Numbered from the stretch's first letter, positions 17,234 through 28,145 are shown. The stretch: 64,000 bases of DNA from an uncultured Clostridia bacterium (GCA_947303805.1 CAMYZE010000005.1:1-64000); one strand, 5' to 3'. Numbers and translations are program-made. The notes: generated from the sequence alone by a model not told the origin.

Positions 17234-18556
17234 CTATTCAGACAAAAATCCTTTATAATTTCTAACTACCAACTGAGACTTAATTTGTTCAAGTGTCTCA
17301 AGTACTACACCTACAACGATAAGTAATGAAGTACCTGCAAATGAAATTCTTGATATATTAAATACACCAGAGATTATTATAGGAATCAGAGCAACGATAC
17401 AAAGTCCAACAGCACCTATGAATATAATGTAATTAAGAATTCTATTTAAGTAATCCGCAGTTTCTTTGCCAGGTCTTACTCCAGGTACAAAACCACCATC
17501 ACGTTTAAGATTTGCAGCAACTTCAGTTGGGTTGAATGTAATTGATGTATAAAAATATGCAAAGAATATAACTAGGAACACATATATCAAACATCCAAAT
17601 GTATAAACAGGGTACTCAGATCTAAACCATGAACCTGAGTTAAGTACTGAAGCTATTACATTGAATATTGTATTTCTTATATCTAAAAATTGCAAAATTA
17701 TAAGAGGCAATGACATAATACTTGATGCAAAGATTACTGGGATAACACCAGCAGTGTTGACCTTAAGTGGTATGACTGAAACACCATTGCCAACTGATGT
17801 TCTTCCTGCAATTCTGCTTGCATATTGAACCGGTATATCTCTTCTTGCGTCTTGTAGAATAACTGATATTGCGATAATTCCAATGATTACTGCGATAATA
17901 ATTATTGCATAAGTAACCATAAATGCCATATTCTTTCCTTTTAAGAACTTCTCATATAAAGTGTTAAAATCCTTTGGAAGAGAAGAAATGATATTAAATA
18001 AGAGAACAACAGAAATACCATTTCCAACACCAGACTCAGTAATTCTTTCACCAGTCCACATAAGAAATGCAGAGCCTGCAGTCATAGAGAATATAGCAAC
18101 TATAATTGTAAATACTCCAGCCGGTGTCTCTTTAAAAAACCCTGATCCGTTAAATCCAATTGCCATTGCACTTGATTCAAGAAGTGCAAGAGCAACTGTG
18201 ACATATCTTGTATACTCTGCTATCTTTCTTCTTCCATCAGCTCCCTCTTTTTGAATTTCTTCAAGTGGAGGAATAGCAATTGTAAGAAGTTCCATAATGA
18301 TACTAGATGTGATATATGGAGTGATTGATAATGCAAATATTGACATTTCTTCAAAAGAACCACCAGTCATACTTGATAACCAACCAACTGCATCCTGAGC
18401 TTGAAGATTATCTAATATGTTTTTAAAGAAATCAGTATTAACTCCTGGAACGGGAATATTACTACCAATTCTTATTACTAAAAGCATAAATAAAGTAAAA
18501 AGTAACTTCTTACGAATATCTTTTACTTTAAATGCATTTATCACCATTTGTAACAT
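17234..18556 (-). CDS. secY: Protein translocase subunit SecY
   Basis: 440 residues with ten membrane segments. Conserved blocks include the NIPVPGVNT loop after TM1, the plug region with SMTGGSFEEMSIFALSITPYI, and VVLETLEQIKSQL near the end. It is the core of the Sec channel for secreted and membrane proteins. Lies between rplO and adk. Confidence 0.98.
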   Translation of the reverse strand: MLQMVINAFKVKDIRKKLLFTLFMLLVIRIGSNIPVPGVNTDFFKNILDNLQAQDAVGWLSSMTGGSFEEMSIFALSITPYITSSIIMELLTIAIPPLEEIQKEGADGRRKIAEYTRYVTVALALLESSAMAIGFNGSGFFKETPAGVFTIIVAIFSMTAGSAFLMWTGERITESGVGNGISVVLLFNIISSLPKDFNTLYEKFLKGKNMAFMVTYAIIIIAVIIGIIAISVILQDARRDIPVQYASRIAGRTSVGNGVSVIPLKVNTAGVIPVIFASSIMSLPLIILQFLDIRNTIFNVIASVLNSGSWFRSEYPVYTFGCLIYVFLVIFFAYFYTSITFNPTEVAANLKRDGGFVPGVRPGKETADYLNRILNYIIFIGAVGLCIVALIPIIISGVFNISRISFAGTSLLIVVGVVLETLEQIKSQLVVRNYKGFLSE

Positions 18557-18567
18557 AATAATCTCTC

Positions 18568-19032
18568 CTATTTAGTTGCTTCTTTGCAACCTTCACAAGA
18601 CTTACATGTTCCGCCAGCTGCTTCAATCTTACTTTTTGCAGAATTTGAAAACATACATGCTTCAATAGTTAAACTCTTAGTGAGATTTCCATTTCCGAGA
18701 ATTTTTACACGATCAAAGTTACCTTTAATCATTCCATTTTCTATCATCTTGTCAACAGTTACTACTGCGCCATTATCAAATTTTTCAAAATCACTTACAT
18801 TTAATGCAACAAATACTAAGCGATTTGGTTTCTTAAATCCTCTCTTAGGTAATCTTCTGTAAAGAGGCATTTGTCCACCTTCAAATCCTGGACGAGGTGC
18901 TCCAGATCTAGCCTTTTGTCCTTTGTGACCATAACCAGCTGTTTTACCATTTCCAGAACCGTGACCCCTACCTTTTCTATATTGCTTTTTACTTCTAGAG
19001 CCTTCAGCTCCTTTTAATTCTGATAACTTCAT
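18568..19032 (-). CDS. rplO: 50S ribosomal protein L15 with Cys-rich tail
   Basis: 154 residues. The glycine/arginine-rich start ([20 protein letters not shown]) and [18 protein letters not shown] are standard L15. After the normal end near IEAAGG the protein carries a short tail with three Cys in a CxxCxxC pattern (CKSCEGC), which is unusual and looks able to bind a metal. Lies between rpmD and secY. Confidence 0.97.
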   Translation of the reverse strand: MKLSELKGAEGSRSKKQYRKGRGHGSGNGKTAGYGHKGQKARSGAPRPGFEGGQMPLYRRLPKRGFKKPNRLVFVALNVSDFEKFDNGAVVTVDKMIENGMIKGNFDRVKILGNGNLTKSLTIEACMFSNSAKSKIEAAGGTCKSCEGCKEATK

Positions 19033-19042
19033 AAAGGCCCCC

Positions 19043-19225
19043 TTACACTTCTTCCACTTTTACTAAGTGGTTAATTTTTTGAATCATTCCTCTTATAGCA
19101 GTATTATCTTTATGAATTCTAGTTTGATAAACTTTATGAAAACCTAAAGCTTTTACTGTTGCTCTTTGTTTTGGAATAGCACCTATAGGAGAATGAACTA
19201 ATGTTATTTTTAATTGATTTGCCAT
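19043..19225 (-). CDS. rpmD: 50S ribosomal protein L30
   Basis: 60 residues, family length, with [20 protein letters not shown] and the typical [12 protein letters not shown] ending. Lies between rpsE and rplO in the spc operon. Confidence 0.97.
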   Translation of the reverse strand: MANQLKITLVHSPIGAIPKQRATVKALGFHKVYQTRIHKDNTAIRGMIQKINHLVKVEEV

Positions 19226-19235
19226 GATATTCCTC

Positions 19236-19760
19236 CTACTTCTTTACTATTCCAGCAAGGATTTCTTTAACATCTTTGCCACGAAGAGTTGCTATTTCAC
19301 TTGGTGATTTCATATTCATAAGTCCATTTATTGTAGCAAGTGCCACATTGTTTTTATTTCTTGAACCGAGTGACTTTGTTCTTATATTTTGTATTCCAGC
19401 CATTTCCATTACTGAACGGACCGGACCACCTGCTATGACACCAGTACCTTCTTTAGATCTCTTAAGAAGTACTCGACTAGTTCCCCATACTCCTACATAA
19501 TCATGTGGCACTGATCTATTATTATCAAGATTAATCTTGACAATATTTCGCATAGCTTGTTCTTTTCCCTTTCTAATTGCTTCAGGAATTTCAGCACTTT
19601 TTCCATGGCCTACACCTATAGAACCATTTCCGTCACCAACCACTACTAAGGCAGAAAATCTCATAGTTCTTCCACCTTTAACGGTTTTAGATATACGCTT
19701 AATAGAAACGACTGTGTCTTTTAATTCTAACTTATCTTTTTCTACAGCTTCCTTCTTCAT
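19236..19760 (-). CDS. rpsE: 30S ribosomal protein S5
   Basis: 174 residues. The dsRNA-binding part includes VVSIKRISKTVKGGRTMRF and VGVGHGKSAEIPEAIRKG; the C-terminal fold carries GGPVRSVMEMAGI. S5 helps control decoding fidelity. Lies between rplR and rpmD. Confidence 0.98.
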   Translation of the reverse strand: MKKEAVEKDKLELKDTVVSIKRISKTVKGGRTMRFSALVVVGDGNGSIGVGHGKSAEIPEAIRKGKEQAMRNIVKINLDNNRSVPHDYVGVWGTSRVLLKRSKEGTGVIAGGPVRSVMEMAGIQNIRTKSLGSRNKNNVALATINGLMNMKSPSEIATLRGKDVKEILAGIVKK

Positions 19761-19772
19761 TTTCTACCTCCT

Positions 19773-20132
19773 TTAAAATTTAAGTCCTGCTTCTCTTGCA
19801 GAATCTGCTAGAGCTTGAACTTTTCCATGATATATATAACCAGATCTATCGAAAACTACATTTGAAATTCCAAGTTTTAATGCAGCTTCAGCTATTGACT
19901 TACCTACAAACTTTGCAGCCTCTACATCATTGGTGTGTGTTAAACTTGAATTCTTAAGTGTAGATGCTTGACACAAAGTCTTTCTTGCAGTGTCATCAAT
20001 AATTTGAGCATAGATATGTTTATCGCTTCTAAAAACCGTAAGTCTAGGACAATCAGGTGTACCCATAAAACGGTTTCTTTGTCTTTGGTGTTTTTTCTCG
20101 CGAACTTCGTTTCTTTTAACTTTGTTAACCAT
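19773..20132 (-). CDS. rplR: 50S ribosomal protein L18
   Basis: 119 residues, normal length. [18 protein letters not shown] and the ending [19 protein letters not shown] are diagnostic. Binds 5S rRNA. Lies between rplF and rpsE. Confidence 0.98.
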   Translation of the reverse strand: MVNKVKRNEVREKKHQRQRNRFMGTPDCPRLTVFRSDKHIYAQIIDDTARKTLCQASTLKNSSLTHTNDVEAAKFVGKSIAEAALKLGISNVVFDRSGYIYHGKVQALADSAREAGLKF

Positions 20133-20150
20133 TCTACTTTCCTCCTAATT

Positions 20151-20690
20151 TTATTTCTTACCAGTCTTTCCGACTTTACGGATAATATGTTCGTCTTTAT
20201 ATTTGATACCTTTGCCTTTATATGGCTCAGGTCCTCTCATTCCTCTGATCTCGGCAGCATATTGACCTACTTTTTCTTTGTCAATTCCTTTAACGATTAT
20301 AGTTCTCTCATCTGGAACTTGTGTCTCTATACCATCTGGATCATTAAATACAACTGGGTGTGAATATCCAAGACTTAAGTTTAATTTCTTTCCTTGTTTT
20401 GCTGCCTTGTAACCAACACCATTGATTTCTAATGTCTTTTCATAGCCTTCAGTAACACCTACTATCATATTATTTATAAGTGTTCTAGTAAGACCATGAA
20501 GTGATTTATTTCTTTTTTCATCGTTCGGTCTTTCAACTTTTACATGACCATCTTCAACAGTTATTTTCATCTCTGGTACAAATGTTCTAGTAAGCGTACC
20601 CTTAGATCCTTTAACTGTCACCTCATTTCCCTTTACATCTACTGTTACACCATTTAGAATTGTAATGGGTTTCTTACCTATACGTGACAT
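20151..20690 (-). CDS. rplF: 50S ribosomal protein L6
   Basis: 179 residues, family length; starts MSRIGKKPI and carries the signature [12 protein letters not shown] near the C-terminus. Lies between rpsH and rplR. Confidence 0.98.
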   Translation of the reverse strand: MSRIGKKPITILNGVTVDVKGNEVTVKGSKGTLTRTFVPEMKITVEDGHVKVERPNDEKRNKSLHGLTRTLINNMIVGVTEGYEKTLEINGVGYKAAKQGKKLNLSLGYSHPVVFNDPDGIETQVPDERTIIVKGIDKEKVGQYAAEIRGMRGPEPYKGKGIKYKDEHIIRKVGKTGKK

Positions 20691-20735
20691 ACTTTTCTCC
20701 TTTTCTTAAATTATCTGACCTAATCAGTTTTCAGA

Positions 20736-21146
20736 TTACCAAACACGAGCTAAAACTTCGCCACCAACATTATTTTTTCTACAATCCTTATCAGTCATTA
20801 CACCGAGATTTGTAGAAACTATTGCTATTCCTAATCCATTTAAAACTTGTGGCATATCTTCTTTGCTACTATACATACGAAGACCTGGTTTAGACACCTT
20901 CTCTATACCAGTTATAGCTCTAGTTCTCTTACCATCAAAGTACTTAAGATATATTTTTATATCTTCAAACTTATCATTTACTTCGCTCTTAACTAATTCA
21001 AATTTTTCAATATATCCTTCATTAAATAAGATTTCAGCAATTGATTTTTTCATCTTAGATGAAGGAATTATAACTGTATCAAATTTTGCAGTATTGGCAT
21101 TACGAATTCTTGTAAGCATATCTGCAATTGGATCACTCATATTCAT
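20736..21146 (-). CDS. rpsH: 30S ribosomal protein S8
   Basis: 136 residues; SDPIADMLTRIRNAN at the start and GLGIAIVSTNLGVMTDK near the end are diagnostic. ATGs at 21146 and 21140 are both possible; the first lies 11 bases from GGAGG. S8 is the usual translational repressor of the spc operon in other bacteria. Confidence 0.97.
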   Translation of the reverse strand: MNMSDPIADMLTRIRNANTAKFDTVIIPSSKMKKSIAEILFNEGYIEKFELVKSEVNDKFEDIKIYLKYFDGKRTRAITGIEKVSKPGLRMYSSKEDMPQVLNGLGIAIVSTNLGVMTDKDCRKNNVGGEVLARVW

Positions 21147-21186
21147 ATATGTGATATCCTCCTTTTAATTAATAATTATTTTTTTG

Positions 21187-21372
21187 TTACCAAGAAGCTT
21201 TCTTGATGCCAGGAATTTGACCTTGATATGCAAGTTCTCTAAAACAAAGTCTGCAAATTCCATATTTCTTAAGTACAGCATGTGGACGACCGCAAATTTT
21301 ACATCTAGTATAAAATTGAGTACTAAATTTCGGTTTTCTCTGTTGCTTTACTTTTAAAGATGTTTTCGCCAT
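21187..21372 (-). CDS. rpsN: 30S ribosomal protein S14, type Z
   Basis: 61 residues, the short zinc-binding form. [20 protein letters not shown] supplies the two CxxC pairs. Lies between rplE and rpsH. Confidence 0.97.
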   Translation of the reverse strand: MAKTSLKVKQQRKPKFSTQFYTRCKICGRPHAVLKKYGICRLCFRELAYQGQIPGIKKASW

Positions 21373-21381
21373 AGACCCCCC

Positions 21382-21921
21382 TTATTTCGCAAAAGGCATA
21401 TTGAATTGTGACAACAACTCTTTAGCCTCTTCATCAGTATGAGCAGTGGTAACGAAACAAATATCCATTCCTCTTACTTTATCAATTTTATCAAACTCAA
21501 TTTCAGGGAATATAATTTGTTCTCTAATTCCAAGAGAATAATTTCCTCTTCCATCAAATCCATTTGGATTAACTCCTCTAAAGTCTCTAACACGAGGGAG
21601 AGCAAGATTTATTAGTCTATCTACAAACTCATACATTACTTCTCCTCTTAAAGTACATTTGCAGCCAATAGGCATACCTTCTCTTATTTTAAAGTTTGCG
21701 ATAGCCTTTTTAGCTTTTGTAACAACTACATGTTGTCCAGTAATCGTCTCAAGATCTTTAACTGCAGCATCAAGGAGTTTTGAATTGTCTTTTGCTTCTC
21801 CAACACCCATATTGATAACAACCTTCTCGAGTTTTGGAATAGCTAAATCATTCTTATAATTGAACTTAGACTTTAAGTTCTTTTTTATCTCATTATTATA
21901 TATCTCTTTAAGTCTAGCCAT
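21382..21921 (-). CDS. rplE: 50S ribosomal protein L5
   Basis: 179 residues. [14 protein letters not shown] and the block [20 protein letters not shown] are diagnostic. Binds 5S rRNA. The ATG at 21921 is taken as the start because GGAGG lies five bases upstream; an adjacent GTG at 21924 is too close. Confidence 0.97.
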   Translation of the reverse strand: MARLKEIYNNEIKKNLKSKFNYKNDLAIPKLEKVVINMGVGEAKDNSKLLDAAVKDLETITGQHVVVTKAKKAIANFKIREGMPIGCKCTLRGEVMYEFVDRLINLALPRVRDFRGVNPNGFDGRGNYSLGIREQIIFPEIEFDKIDKVRGMDICFVTTAHTDEEAKELLSQFNMPFAK

Positions 21922-21931
21922 CACAACCTCC

Positions 21932-22243
21932 TTACTTAATTACCTTTCCAGTTTTTTTAGCGACTCTAACTTTCTTATCGCCATCAATCTTGAAACCAAC
22001 TCTAGTAGCCTTTCCATCAACAGAGAGCATAACATTTGATATAGCAATCCAGTTCTCTCTCTCAATAATACCAGATTCAGTAGCCCCTTTAGTCTTTCCT
22101 GCTTTTTGGTGCTTTTTAACAATATTTACACCTTTAACAAGAATTTTATTATTTTTATGATCTACTGAAAGCACCTGTCCATTTTTGCCCTTATCCTTAC
22201 CAGTGATAACGATAACGACATCATCTTTTTTAATCTTATACAT
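21932..22243 (-). CDS. rplX: 50S ribosomal protein L24
   Basis: 103 residues with the KOW motif region [20 protein letters not shown]. An early assembly protein of the large subunit. Lies between rplN and rplE. Confidence 0.97.
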   Translation of the reverse strand: MYKIKKDDVVIVITGKDKGKNGQVLSVDHKNNKILVKGVNIVKKHQKAGKTKGATESGIIERENWIAISNVMLSVDGKATRVGFKIDGDKKVRVAKKTGKVIK

Positions 22244-22255
22244 TATCGTTTCCTC

Positions 22256-22624
22256 CTATAATACTTCTGGGGCAAGAGACAAAATCTTCATATAACCATG
22301 ATCTCTTAATTCTCTTGCAACTGGCCCGAATATACGTGTTCCCCTTGGTGTCAAATCTTCTTTAATGATTACTGCGGCATTCTCATCAAACTTGATATAA
22401 GAACCATCTTTTCTTCTTGCACCTTGTTTTGTTCTTACAACAACAGCTTTAACTACTTCACCTTTTTTAACTTGTCCACCAGGAGTTGCATCTTTTACAG
22501 AACAAACTATTGTGTCACCAATTCTTGCATATCTTCTTAAAGATCCACCAGATACTCTAATGCAAAGAAGTTCTTTAGCACCAGTATTATCTGCGACTTT
22601 AAGTCTAGATTCTTGTTGTACCAT
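22256..22624 (-). CDS. rplN: 50S ribosomal protein L14
   Basis: 122 residues, exact family length. [20 protein letters not shown] at the start and [28 protein letters not shown] ending. Lies between rpsQ and rplX. Confidence 0.98.
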   Translation of the reverse strand: MVQQESRLKVADNTGAKELLCIRVSGGSLRRYARIGDTIVCSVKDATPGGQVKKGEVVKAVVVRTKQGARRKDGSYIKFDENAAVIIKEDLTPRGTRIFGPVARELRDHGYMKILSLAPEVL

Positions 22625-22648
22625 GATATTTCCCCTTCCTTACATTAT

Positions 22649-22903
22649 TTATTTTGCCTTTTCGACAATATTTACAAGTCTCCATCTCTTAAGTTTTGAG
22701 AGTGGTCTTGTCTCCATAACTTTTACTGTATCACCAATATGCGCTTCATTATTATTATCAGCAGCATAGAGTTTATAAGTCTTTTTTACAATTTTTCCAA
22801 TAAGTGGATGTTTAACGTGATCTTCGATAGAAACAACGATTGTTTTATCCATCTTATCGCTTATAACTTTGCCGATACGAGTCTTTCTTAAATTACGATC
22901 CAT
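22649..22903 (-). CDS. rpsQ: 30S ribosomal protein S17
   Basis: 84 residues, OB fold: [20 protein letters not shown] and [18 protein letters not shown] are diagnostic. Lies between rpmC and rplN. Confidence 0.97.
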   Translation of the reverse strand: MDRNLRKTRIGKVISDKMDKTIVVSIEDHVKHPLIGKIVKKTYKLYAADNNNEAHIGDTVKVMETRPLSKLKRWRLVNIVEKAK

Positions 22904-22915
22904 TATCTCTACCTC

Positions 22916-23119
22916 CTACGCTTTTTTCTTTATTGTAATTATTGTTTCAATACGAGCAATATTTTTTCTTACTTGTCTTATCTTACTTGTATTTTCTAAT
23001 TGATTAGTAGTATTTTTAAGTCTTAGTTCAAAAAGTTCCTTCTTTGCAGATGATAATTCAAGTTTAAGTTGCTCTAATGATTTATTCTTAAGTTCTGTAA
23101 GATTTAAACTATTTTTCAT
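22916..23119 (-). CDS. rpmC: 50S ribosomal protein L29
   Basis: 67 residues, helical hairpin with [20 protein letters not shown] and the later [18 protein letters not shown]. The ATG at 23119 has GGAGG eight bases upstream; the GTG at 23128 directly abuts the site. It overlaps the end of rplP by 11 bases. Confidence 0.96.
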   Translation of the reverse strand: MKNSLNLTELKNKSLEQLKLELSSAKKELFELRLKNTTNQLENTSKIRQVRKNIARIETIITIKKKA

Positions 23120-23546
23120 CTCCTGCACCTCCGTTTAAATCAGCCTTTGAAACTATTTTACACTTAAGTGGAAGTTTATGCATTGCAAGTCTCAAAGCCT
23201 CTTTAGCATCATTTTCAGGTATGCCAGCAATTTCAAAAAGTACTCTACCTGGTTTTGCAACTGCTACCCAAAATTCAACTGCACCTTTTCCAGATCCCAT
23301 TCTGACACCAATTGGTTTTGTAGTAACTGGCTTATCTGGAAATATCTTTATCCAAACATGACCACCTCTCTTAATGTAACGAGTCATAGCTACACGGGCT
23401 GCCTCTATTTGATTTGACTTAATCCAACAAGGTTCCGTAGCAACGAGGCCATATTCACCGTAAGCAAGCACATTACCACGACTTGCTTTACCTCTCATGT
23501 TACCTCTAAATGCTTTACGGTACTTTGTTCTCTTTGGCATTAACAT
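23109..23546 (-). CDS. rplP: 50S ribosomal protein L16
   Basis: 145 residues. [38 protein letters not shown] and [20 protein letters not shown] are standard L16. The ATG at 23546 lies nine bases from AGGAG; homologues usually begin at the next ATG (23540). Lies between rpsC and rpmC. Confidence 0.97.
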   Translation of the reverse strand: MLMPKRTKYRKAFRGNMRGKASRGNVLAYGEYGLVATEPCWIKSNQIEAARVAMTRYIKRGGHVWIKIFPDKPVTTKPIGVRMGSGKGAVEFWVAVAKPGRVLFEIAGIPENDAKEALRLAMHKLPLKCKIVSKADLNGGAGDEK

Positions 23547-23552
23547 GGCTTA

Positions 23553-24206
23553 TTACTCCTTTCCCTGTTTCTTATTCTTATTAGAAAGAACTTCGCCTTT
23601 GTAGATCCAAACTTTTACACCAAGCTTTCCATATGTGGTATTTGCTTCAGCAAATCCATAATCAATGTCCGCTCTTAAAGTTTGAAGTGGAATAGTTCCT
23701 TCACTGTAAAACTCTGTTCTTGCTATGTCAGCTCCTGCAAGACGACCACCAACTGATGCCTTTATACCAAGAGCGCCAGCCTTCATAGTTCTTGACATTG
23801 CTTGCTTCATGGCACGTCTAAATGCCATACGATTTTCAAGATTGAGTGCTACATTTTCAGCAACCAATTGAGCTTCTCTATCAGGTCTCTTAATTTCTTT
23901 AATATTAAGATTGATTTCTGACTTTGTGTACTTAGCAAGTTCTTTCTTTAACTTCTCTATTTCTGCTCCGCCTTTTCCTATAACAAGACCTGGCTTTGCA
24001 GTATAAATAGTTATGTTGATCTTTGTAGTAATTCTTTCAATTTCTATTTTTGAGATACCTGCGGCATAAAGTTTTTTCTTAAGATATTTTCTTAAGTTAT
24101 AATCTTCAACTAAGTAATCAGAAAATTTCTTTTCTTCATACCAACGGCTGTCCCAGTCTTTTATGATACCTACACGTAGACCGTGTGGATTAACTTTTTG
24201 CCCCAT
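23553..24206 (-). CDS. rpsC: 30S ribosomal protein S3
   Basis: 217 residues. [20 protein letters not shown] at the start, the KH motif [16 protein letters not shown] and the C-terminal domain with [12 protein letters not shown]. Forms part of the mRNA entry tunnel. Overlaps rplV by 17 bases. Confidence 0.98.
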   Translation of the reverse strand: MGQKVNPHGLRVGIIKDWDSRWYEEKKFSDYLVEDYNLRKYLKKKLYAAGISKIEIERITTKINITIYTAKPGLVIGKGGAEIEKLKKELAKYTKSEINLNIKEIKRPDREAQLVAENVALNLENRMAFRRAMKQAMSRTMKAGALGIKASVGGRLAGADIARTEFYSEGTIPLQTLRADIDYGFAEANTTYGKLGVKVWIYKGEVLSNKNKKQGKE

Positions 24207-24669
24207 CGTTACCTCCTTCTACAGATTCTTTCTTAGTTTCAACTTTTGCTTTCTTTCCTTTAGTATTTTTTTCATCTTCTTTTCTCTCATCAAGAATTAC
24301 AGTGATGTGAGAATTTCTTTTTAAAATACTATATGCTCTTCCCTGAGCTCTTGGATGCATTCTCTTATAATTTGTAGCATTTCCAGCGAAACATTCTGCT
24401 ACATATAATTTATCTTCATCCATATTGTTATTATTTTTTGCATTTGCTTTAGCAGACTCAATAAGTTTTTTGATAAGTTTAGATGCATATCTTGGACTAT
24501 ATGTTACTATACCAATTGCTTCCTCAACATCTTTTCCTCTTATTGCGTCAAGTACAAAACCAGCTTTTCTAGATGATACTCTTGCGTTAGAAAGTTTTGC
24601 ACTTGGTCTCTTGTCTACTTGCTTTTCATTTCTTTCTCTCTTAATTTGAGATCTATGACCTTTTGACAT
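24190..24669 (-). CDS. rplV: 50S ribosomal protein L22 with extended ends
   Basis: 159 residues against about 110 usually. The L22 core runs from about 23 to 132 and includes [20 protein letters not shown] and [20 protein letters not shown]. An N-terminal basic extension of about 20 residues and a C-terminal Lys/Glu-rich tail of about 25 residues flank it. L22 lines the exit tunnel. Lies between rpsS and rpsC. Confidence 0.96.
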   Translation of the reverse strand: MSKGHRSQIKRERNEKQVDKRPSAKLSNARVSSRKAGFVLDAIRGKDVEEAIGIVTYSPRYASKLIKKLIESAKANAKNNNNMDEDKLYVAECFAGNATNYKRMHPRAQGRAYSILKRNSHITVILDERKEDEKNTKGKKAKVETKKESVEGGNDGAKS

Positions 24670-24683
24670 GTGCTACTACCTCC

Positions 24684-25055
24684 TTACGCCTTTGCCTCAG
24701 CTGCTGGTGCTGCTGGCGCTGCCGCCGGTGCTGCTCCTGCTGCTGGTGCTGCACTCGCTGCCGGTGCTGCTCCAGATGATACTGACGCTTTTTGTTCATT
24801 GCTACCATGTCCTCTAAAGAGACGAGTAGCGACGAACTCTCCTAATTTATGACCAACCATATCTTCTGTGATATAAACTGGTACATGAGTCTTTCCATTA
24901 TGTACTGCTATTGTGAGTGAAACCATTTGTGGGAAGATAGTTGAACGGCGTGACCAAGTTTTAATAACTTGCTTATTGCCAGATTTAACCATAGCTTCTA
25001 CTTTTTTAAGTAAGTGCTCATCTGCAAATGGTCCTTTTTTAAGTGAACGTGCCAT
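24684..25055 (-). CDS. rpsS: 30S ribosomal protein S19 with Ala/Pro-rich tail
   Basis: 123 residues against about 92 usually. Residues 1-90 are a complete S19 ([38 protein letters not shown]). A tail of about 33 residues follows, made almost only of Ala, Pro and Gly in AAPAA-like repeats, with no charge until the last residues. The reading frame is intact to the stop. S19 contacts the head of the 30S subunit; the tail would project from it. Confidence 0.96.
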   Translation of the reverse strand: MARSLKKGPFADEHLLKKVEAMVKSGNKQVIKTWSRRSTIFPQMVSLTIAVHNGKTHVPVYITEDMVGHKLGEFVATRLFRGHGSNEQKASVSSGAAPAASAAPAAGAAPAAAPAAPAAEAKA

Positions 25056-25072
25056 TTATTCTATCCTCCTTT

Positions 25073-25918
25073 CTATTTAAGAACTGAACCGTTCTTTCTT
25101 GTTATAATTAGTTTATTAGTATTTTTCTTTCTATTTCTAGTCTTAAGTCCAAGTGCTGGTTTACCCCAAGGAGTAACTGGTCCCGGAAGACCGATACTAC
25201 ACTTACCTTCTCCACCACCATGTGGGTGATCATTTGGGTTCATAACAGATCCTCTAACTGTAGGTCTTACTCCCATATGTCTCTTTCTTCCAGCCTTGCC
25301 AATATTTACAAGGTTGTGTTCACCATTTCCCACGATGCCGAGTGTTGCTCTACACATTATAGGAACTTTTCTCATTTCACCTGATGGAAGACGAAGTGTT
25401 GCATAATTTCCTTCCTTCGCCATGAGCTGTGCAGTGTTACCTGCTGAACGAACCATCTTAGCTCCAAGACCTGGTGTAAGTTCTATAGCATGTACGTTTG
25501 CACCTATTGGAATGTTTTGAAGTGGTAAACAGTTACCGACTTTTGCTTCAGCATTTTCACCACTCATTATTTCTGTTCCTACAAGTAATCCATTTGGTGC
25601 CAATATATATGCTTTAGTGCCATCTTTGTAATAAATGAGTGCTATATTTGCCGTTCTATTTGGGTCATACTCAATTGCCATTACCTTGCCAACTATTCCA
25701 TCTTTATTTCTCTTAAAATCTATAATTCTGTATTTTTGCTTATTTCCACCGCCGTGATGTCTAACAGTGATCTTTCCTTGATTGTTTCTTCCAGAAGTTT
25801 TAACCTTCTTTGCGAGAAGTGACTTTTCAGGAGTAGATTTTGTTATTACATCTTTATTATCAAGAACTGACATTTTTCTTCTTGAAGGTGTATAAGCTTT
25901 AAACGTTTTTATAGCCAT
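25073..25918 (-). CDS. rplB: 50S ribosomal protein L2
   Basis: 281 residues, normal length. [20 protein letters not shown] and the peptidyl-transferase-centre block [15 protein letters not shown] are intact. Lies between rplW and rpsS. Confidence 0.98.
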   Translation of the reverse strand: MAIKTFKAYTPSRRKMSVLDNKDVITKSTPEKSLLAKKVKTSGRNNQGKITVRHHGGGNKQKYRIIDFKRNKDGIVGKVMAIEYDPNRTANIALIYYKDGTKAYILAPNGLLVGTEIMSGENAEAKVGNCLPLQNIPIGANVHAIELTPGLGAKMVRSAGNTAQLMAKEGNYATLRLPSGEMRKVPIMCRATLGIVGNGEHNLVNIGKAGRKRHMGVRPTVRGSVMNPNDHPHGGGEGKCSIGLPGPVTPWGKPALGLKTRNRKKNTNKLIITRKNGSVLK

Positions 25919-25968
25919 TTCTTTAATCTCCTTTAATGATTTTGCGGATTATATTAATCCATACTTAT

Positions 25969-26274
25969 CTACTTTGAAAGTGAGTTAAATAATTCAATTT
26001 CTTTTGAATCTTCCTTTAAAGTAACAATTGCTTTCTTATAAGAATTAGTTCTACCAACTGTATAACCTCTTCTTCTCACTTTGCCGCCGTTGTTAATAGT
26101 GTTGACTTTTTCTACTTTTGCACCTTCAAATAATTTTTCAACAGCGTCTTTAATTTGATTCTTAGTTGCATCTTTATGAACTATGAAGGTATATTTTTTG
26201 TTAACCATCTGGTTCATACTTTTTTCTGACACTACAGGTTTCTTTATAATGTCATAGCATGTTAGATTAGCCAT
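25969..26274 (-). CDS. rplW: 50S ribosomal protein L23
   Basis: 101 residues. [16 protein letters not shown] and [20 protein letters not shown] are diagnostic. It docks signal recognition particle and trigger factor at the tunnel exit. Its start overlaps the rplD stop by one base. Confidence 0.97.
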   Translation of the reverse strand: MANLTCYDIIKKPVVSEKSMNQMVNKKYTFIVHKDATKNQIKDAVEKLFEGAKVEKVNTINNGGKVRRRGYTVGRTNSYKKAIVTLKEDSKEIELFNSLSK

Positions 26275-26894
26275 TACTTATATACCTCCTCTACATTCTT
26301 AACTGCATTCTTAGTGATGAGAACCTTCTCATATTTTAAGATATCATATACATTTAGTTCATTTACTCCGGAAGTCTTAACACTTGGAATGTTTCTTGCT
26401 GAGATAACTACATTTTTATCATTATTATCAAGTACCACTAAAGACTTGTTAAGTTTTAAATTGTCTAAAACTTTCTTGAAATTTTTTGTCTTTATCTCAT
26501 TTAATTTAATTTCATCAATTACTATCAAGTTATTGTCTTTAACACAGTTTGTAAGTGCTGACTTAAGTGCTGCTCTCTTTTCTCTCTTATTCATGTCCAT
26601 ATCATAGTCTCTTGGTACAGCAGCGAATACTACACCGCCACCTTTCCATTGTGGAGCTCTGATAGAACCTTGACGAGCATTACCAGTTCCTTTCTGTCTC
26701 CAAGGCTTTCTTCCGCCACCAGAAACTTCTGCTCTTGTCTTTTGCTTTTGAGTTCCCTGACGATTATTTGAAAGAATAGTTACGCGAGCTTTGTGGAGTA
26801 AGTGTTCATTAACTTCAACACCAAATATTGCATCAGCTAAATCAATTGTTCCTACAGATTGACCATCCATATTATATACAGATACATTTGCCAT
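26274..26894 (-). CDS. rplD: 50S ribosomal protein L4
   Basis: 206 residues. The tunnel-lining loop [20 protein letters not shown] is intact. In many bacteria L4 represses the S10 operon by acting on its leader RNA; a structured leader is present upstream of rpsJ. Lies between rplC and rplW. Confidence 0.97.
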   Translation of the reverse strand: MANVSVYNMDGQSVGTIDLADAIFGVEVNEHLLHKARVTILSNNRQGTQKQKTRAEVSGGGRKPWRQKGTGNARQGSIRAPQWKGGGVVFAAVPRDYDMDMNKREKRAALKSALTNCVKDNNLIVIDEIKLNEIKTKNFKKVLDNLKLNKSLVVLDNNDKNVVISARNIPSVKTSGVNELNVYDILKYEKVLITKNAVKNVEEVYK

Positions 26895-26910
26895 ATTCTT
26901 TTTCTCCTTC

Positions 26911-27540
26911 CTAAGCCTTTACTGTTTCTTTGATAGTTATAAGAGCTTTATTTGGTCCTGGACATGCACCCTTTATGAGTATTAAATTCTTTTCAACATC
27001 TACTCTTACAACTTCTAAATTTTGTGTAGTTATTGTTTCGCGTCCCATGTGTCCAGGCATTCCTTTTCCTTTTCTAACTTTACCTGGAGTTGTTGCTGGT
27101 CCATTAGATCCTTGGTGACGATGGAACTTTGAACCGTGTTTCATAGGTCCTCTATGTTGTCCAAGTCTCTTGATAGTTCCTTGGAAACCTTTACCCTTGC
27201 TTATCGCAGTTACATCAACTTTGTCACCTACTTGGAAAATGTCAGCTTTGATTTCTTGATTGAGTTGATACTCACCAGAATTTTCAAATTTGAATTCTCT
27301 TAAAAACTTTTTAACTGCACATCCTGCTTTTTTAAATTGTCCTTTATCTGGACTATTTACAAGTTTTTCTCTTACATCTTTAAAGCCAACTTGTACGGCT
27401 TCGTAACCTTCTTTTTCTTTAGTAAGAACCTTTGTAACTACGCATGGTCCTGCTTCAAGAACAGTTACTGGAATGAGCACACCTTTATCAGACCATATTT
27501 CTGTCATTCCTAATTTCTCTGCTAGTATTGCTTTCTTCAT
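26911..27540 (-). CDS. rplC: 50S ribosomal protein L3
   Basis: 209 residues. [20 protein letters not shown] at the start and the central loop with [20 protein letters not shown] are diagnostic. Second gene of the S10 operon. Confidence 0.98.
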   Translation of the reverse strand: MKKAILAEKLGMTEIWSDKGVLIPVTVLEAGPCVVTKVLTKEKEGYEAVQVGFKDVREKLVNSPDKGQFKKAGCAVKKFLREFKFENSGEYQLNQEIKADIFQVGDKVDVTAISKGKGFQGTIKRLGQHRGPMKHGSKFHRHQGSNGPATTPGKVRKGKGMPGHMGRETITTQNLEVVRVDVEKNLILIKGACPGPNKALITIKETVKA

Positions 27541-27588
27541 GTTTTAATTCTCCTTCCGTAAATGTCGGAGCGATGCCGCTCACATCTA

Positions 27589-27906
27589 CTAATTATTTTT
27601 CATTTTGATATCAATTGCTACACCTGCTGGCATCTCAAGACCATGAAGTGTATTTGTTACTTGAGAACTTGGACTAATGATATCAACTAGTCTCTTATGA
27701 GTTCTTTGCTCAAATTGTTCTCTTGAGTCTTTGTACTTGTGAACAGCACGAAGGATTGTAACAACTTCTTTTTTTGTAGGAAGTGGAACTGGTCCAGAAA
27801 CTATAGAACCACCTCTCTTACAATTGTCTACAATTTTTGCTGCTGCTTCATCAACTAGACTATGATCATAACCTTTGATGATTATTCTCATTACTTGCTT
27901 TGCCAT
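27589..27906 (-). CDS. rpsJ: 30S ribosomal protein S10
   Basis: 105 residues from the ATG at 27906. [29 protein letters not shown] and [12 protein letters not shown] are standard S10 (NusE). The frame is open upstream for 48 more codons, but those encode the structured leader and no homologue starts there. GGAGG lies 11 bases before the ATG. First gene of the S10-spc-alpha operon. Confidence 0.97.
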   Translation of the reverse strand: MAKQVMRIIIKGYDHSLVDEAAAKIVDNCKRGGSIVSGPVPLPTKKEVVTILRAVHKYKDSREQFEQRTHKRLVDIISPSSQVTNTLHGLEMPAGVAIDIKMKNN

Positions 27907-28110
27907 AAAAAAAGTCGCCTCCTTGAACTTTTGTTCTAAAGCGGTGACTGTACACGGATTCGGGTGTATCGCATAAATGTGAGTCAAAAAAATAAACCCG
28001 ATAAGTATACAGTGACAGCTATCAAAATTATTTTGACACTTGCTCCCCATAAATAACCAAGTTTAAATTGCAACTTGCAACCTCATGGATCTACGCTACC
28101 ATGTCACAGC
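27907..28110 (-). promoter_or_regulatory. Structured S10 operon leader RNA
   Basis: About 200 nt separate the predicted transcription start (near 28110) from rpsJ. A long-range stem pairs 28005-28016 with 27944-27955 (11 of 12 positions, read on the minus strand), enclosing a second stem CGGGT/ACCCG (27996-28000 with 27961-27965). This fits the class of Firmicutes S10 leaders thought to be controlled by L4; identity with a known Rfam family is inference. Confidence 0.65.
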
Positions 28111-28116
28111 CTATTA

Positions 28117-28145
28117 ATATTATCAAAAACTAACAAAAAAAGCAA
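28117..28145 (-). promoter_or_regulatory. Predicted promoter of the S10 ribosomal operon
   Basis: Minus-strand -35 TTGCTT (28140-28145) and -10 TAATAT (28117-28122) with a 17-base spacer. The -35 is part of the 3' arm of the upstream terminator hairpin. Confidence 0.65.

Noticed and set aside
24670..24852. Plus-strand Ala/Gly-rich ORF
   Set aside because: It is the antisense of the Ala/Pro-rich tail of S19; the low-complexity repeat keeps several frames open.
27907..28050. Upstream in-frame extension of rpsJ
   Set aside because: It would translate the structured S10 leader; no S10 homologue starts there and the ATG at 27906 gives the standard protein.
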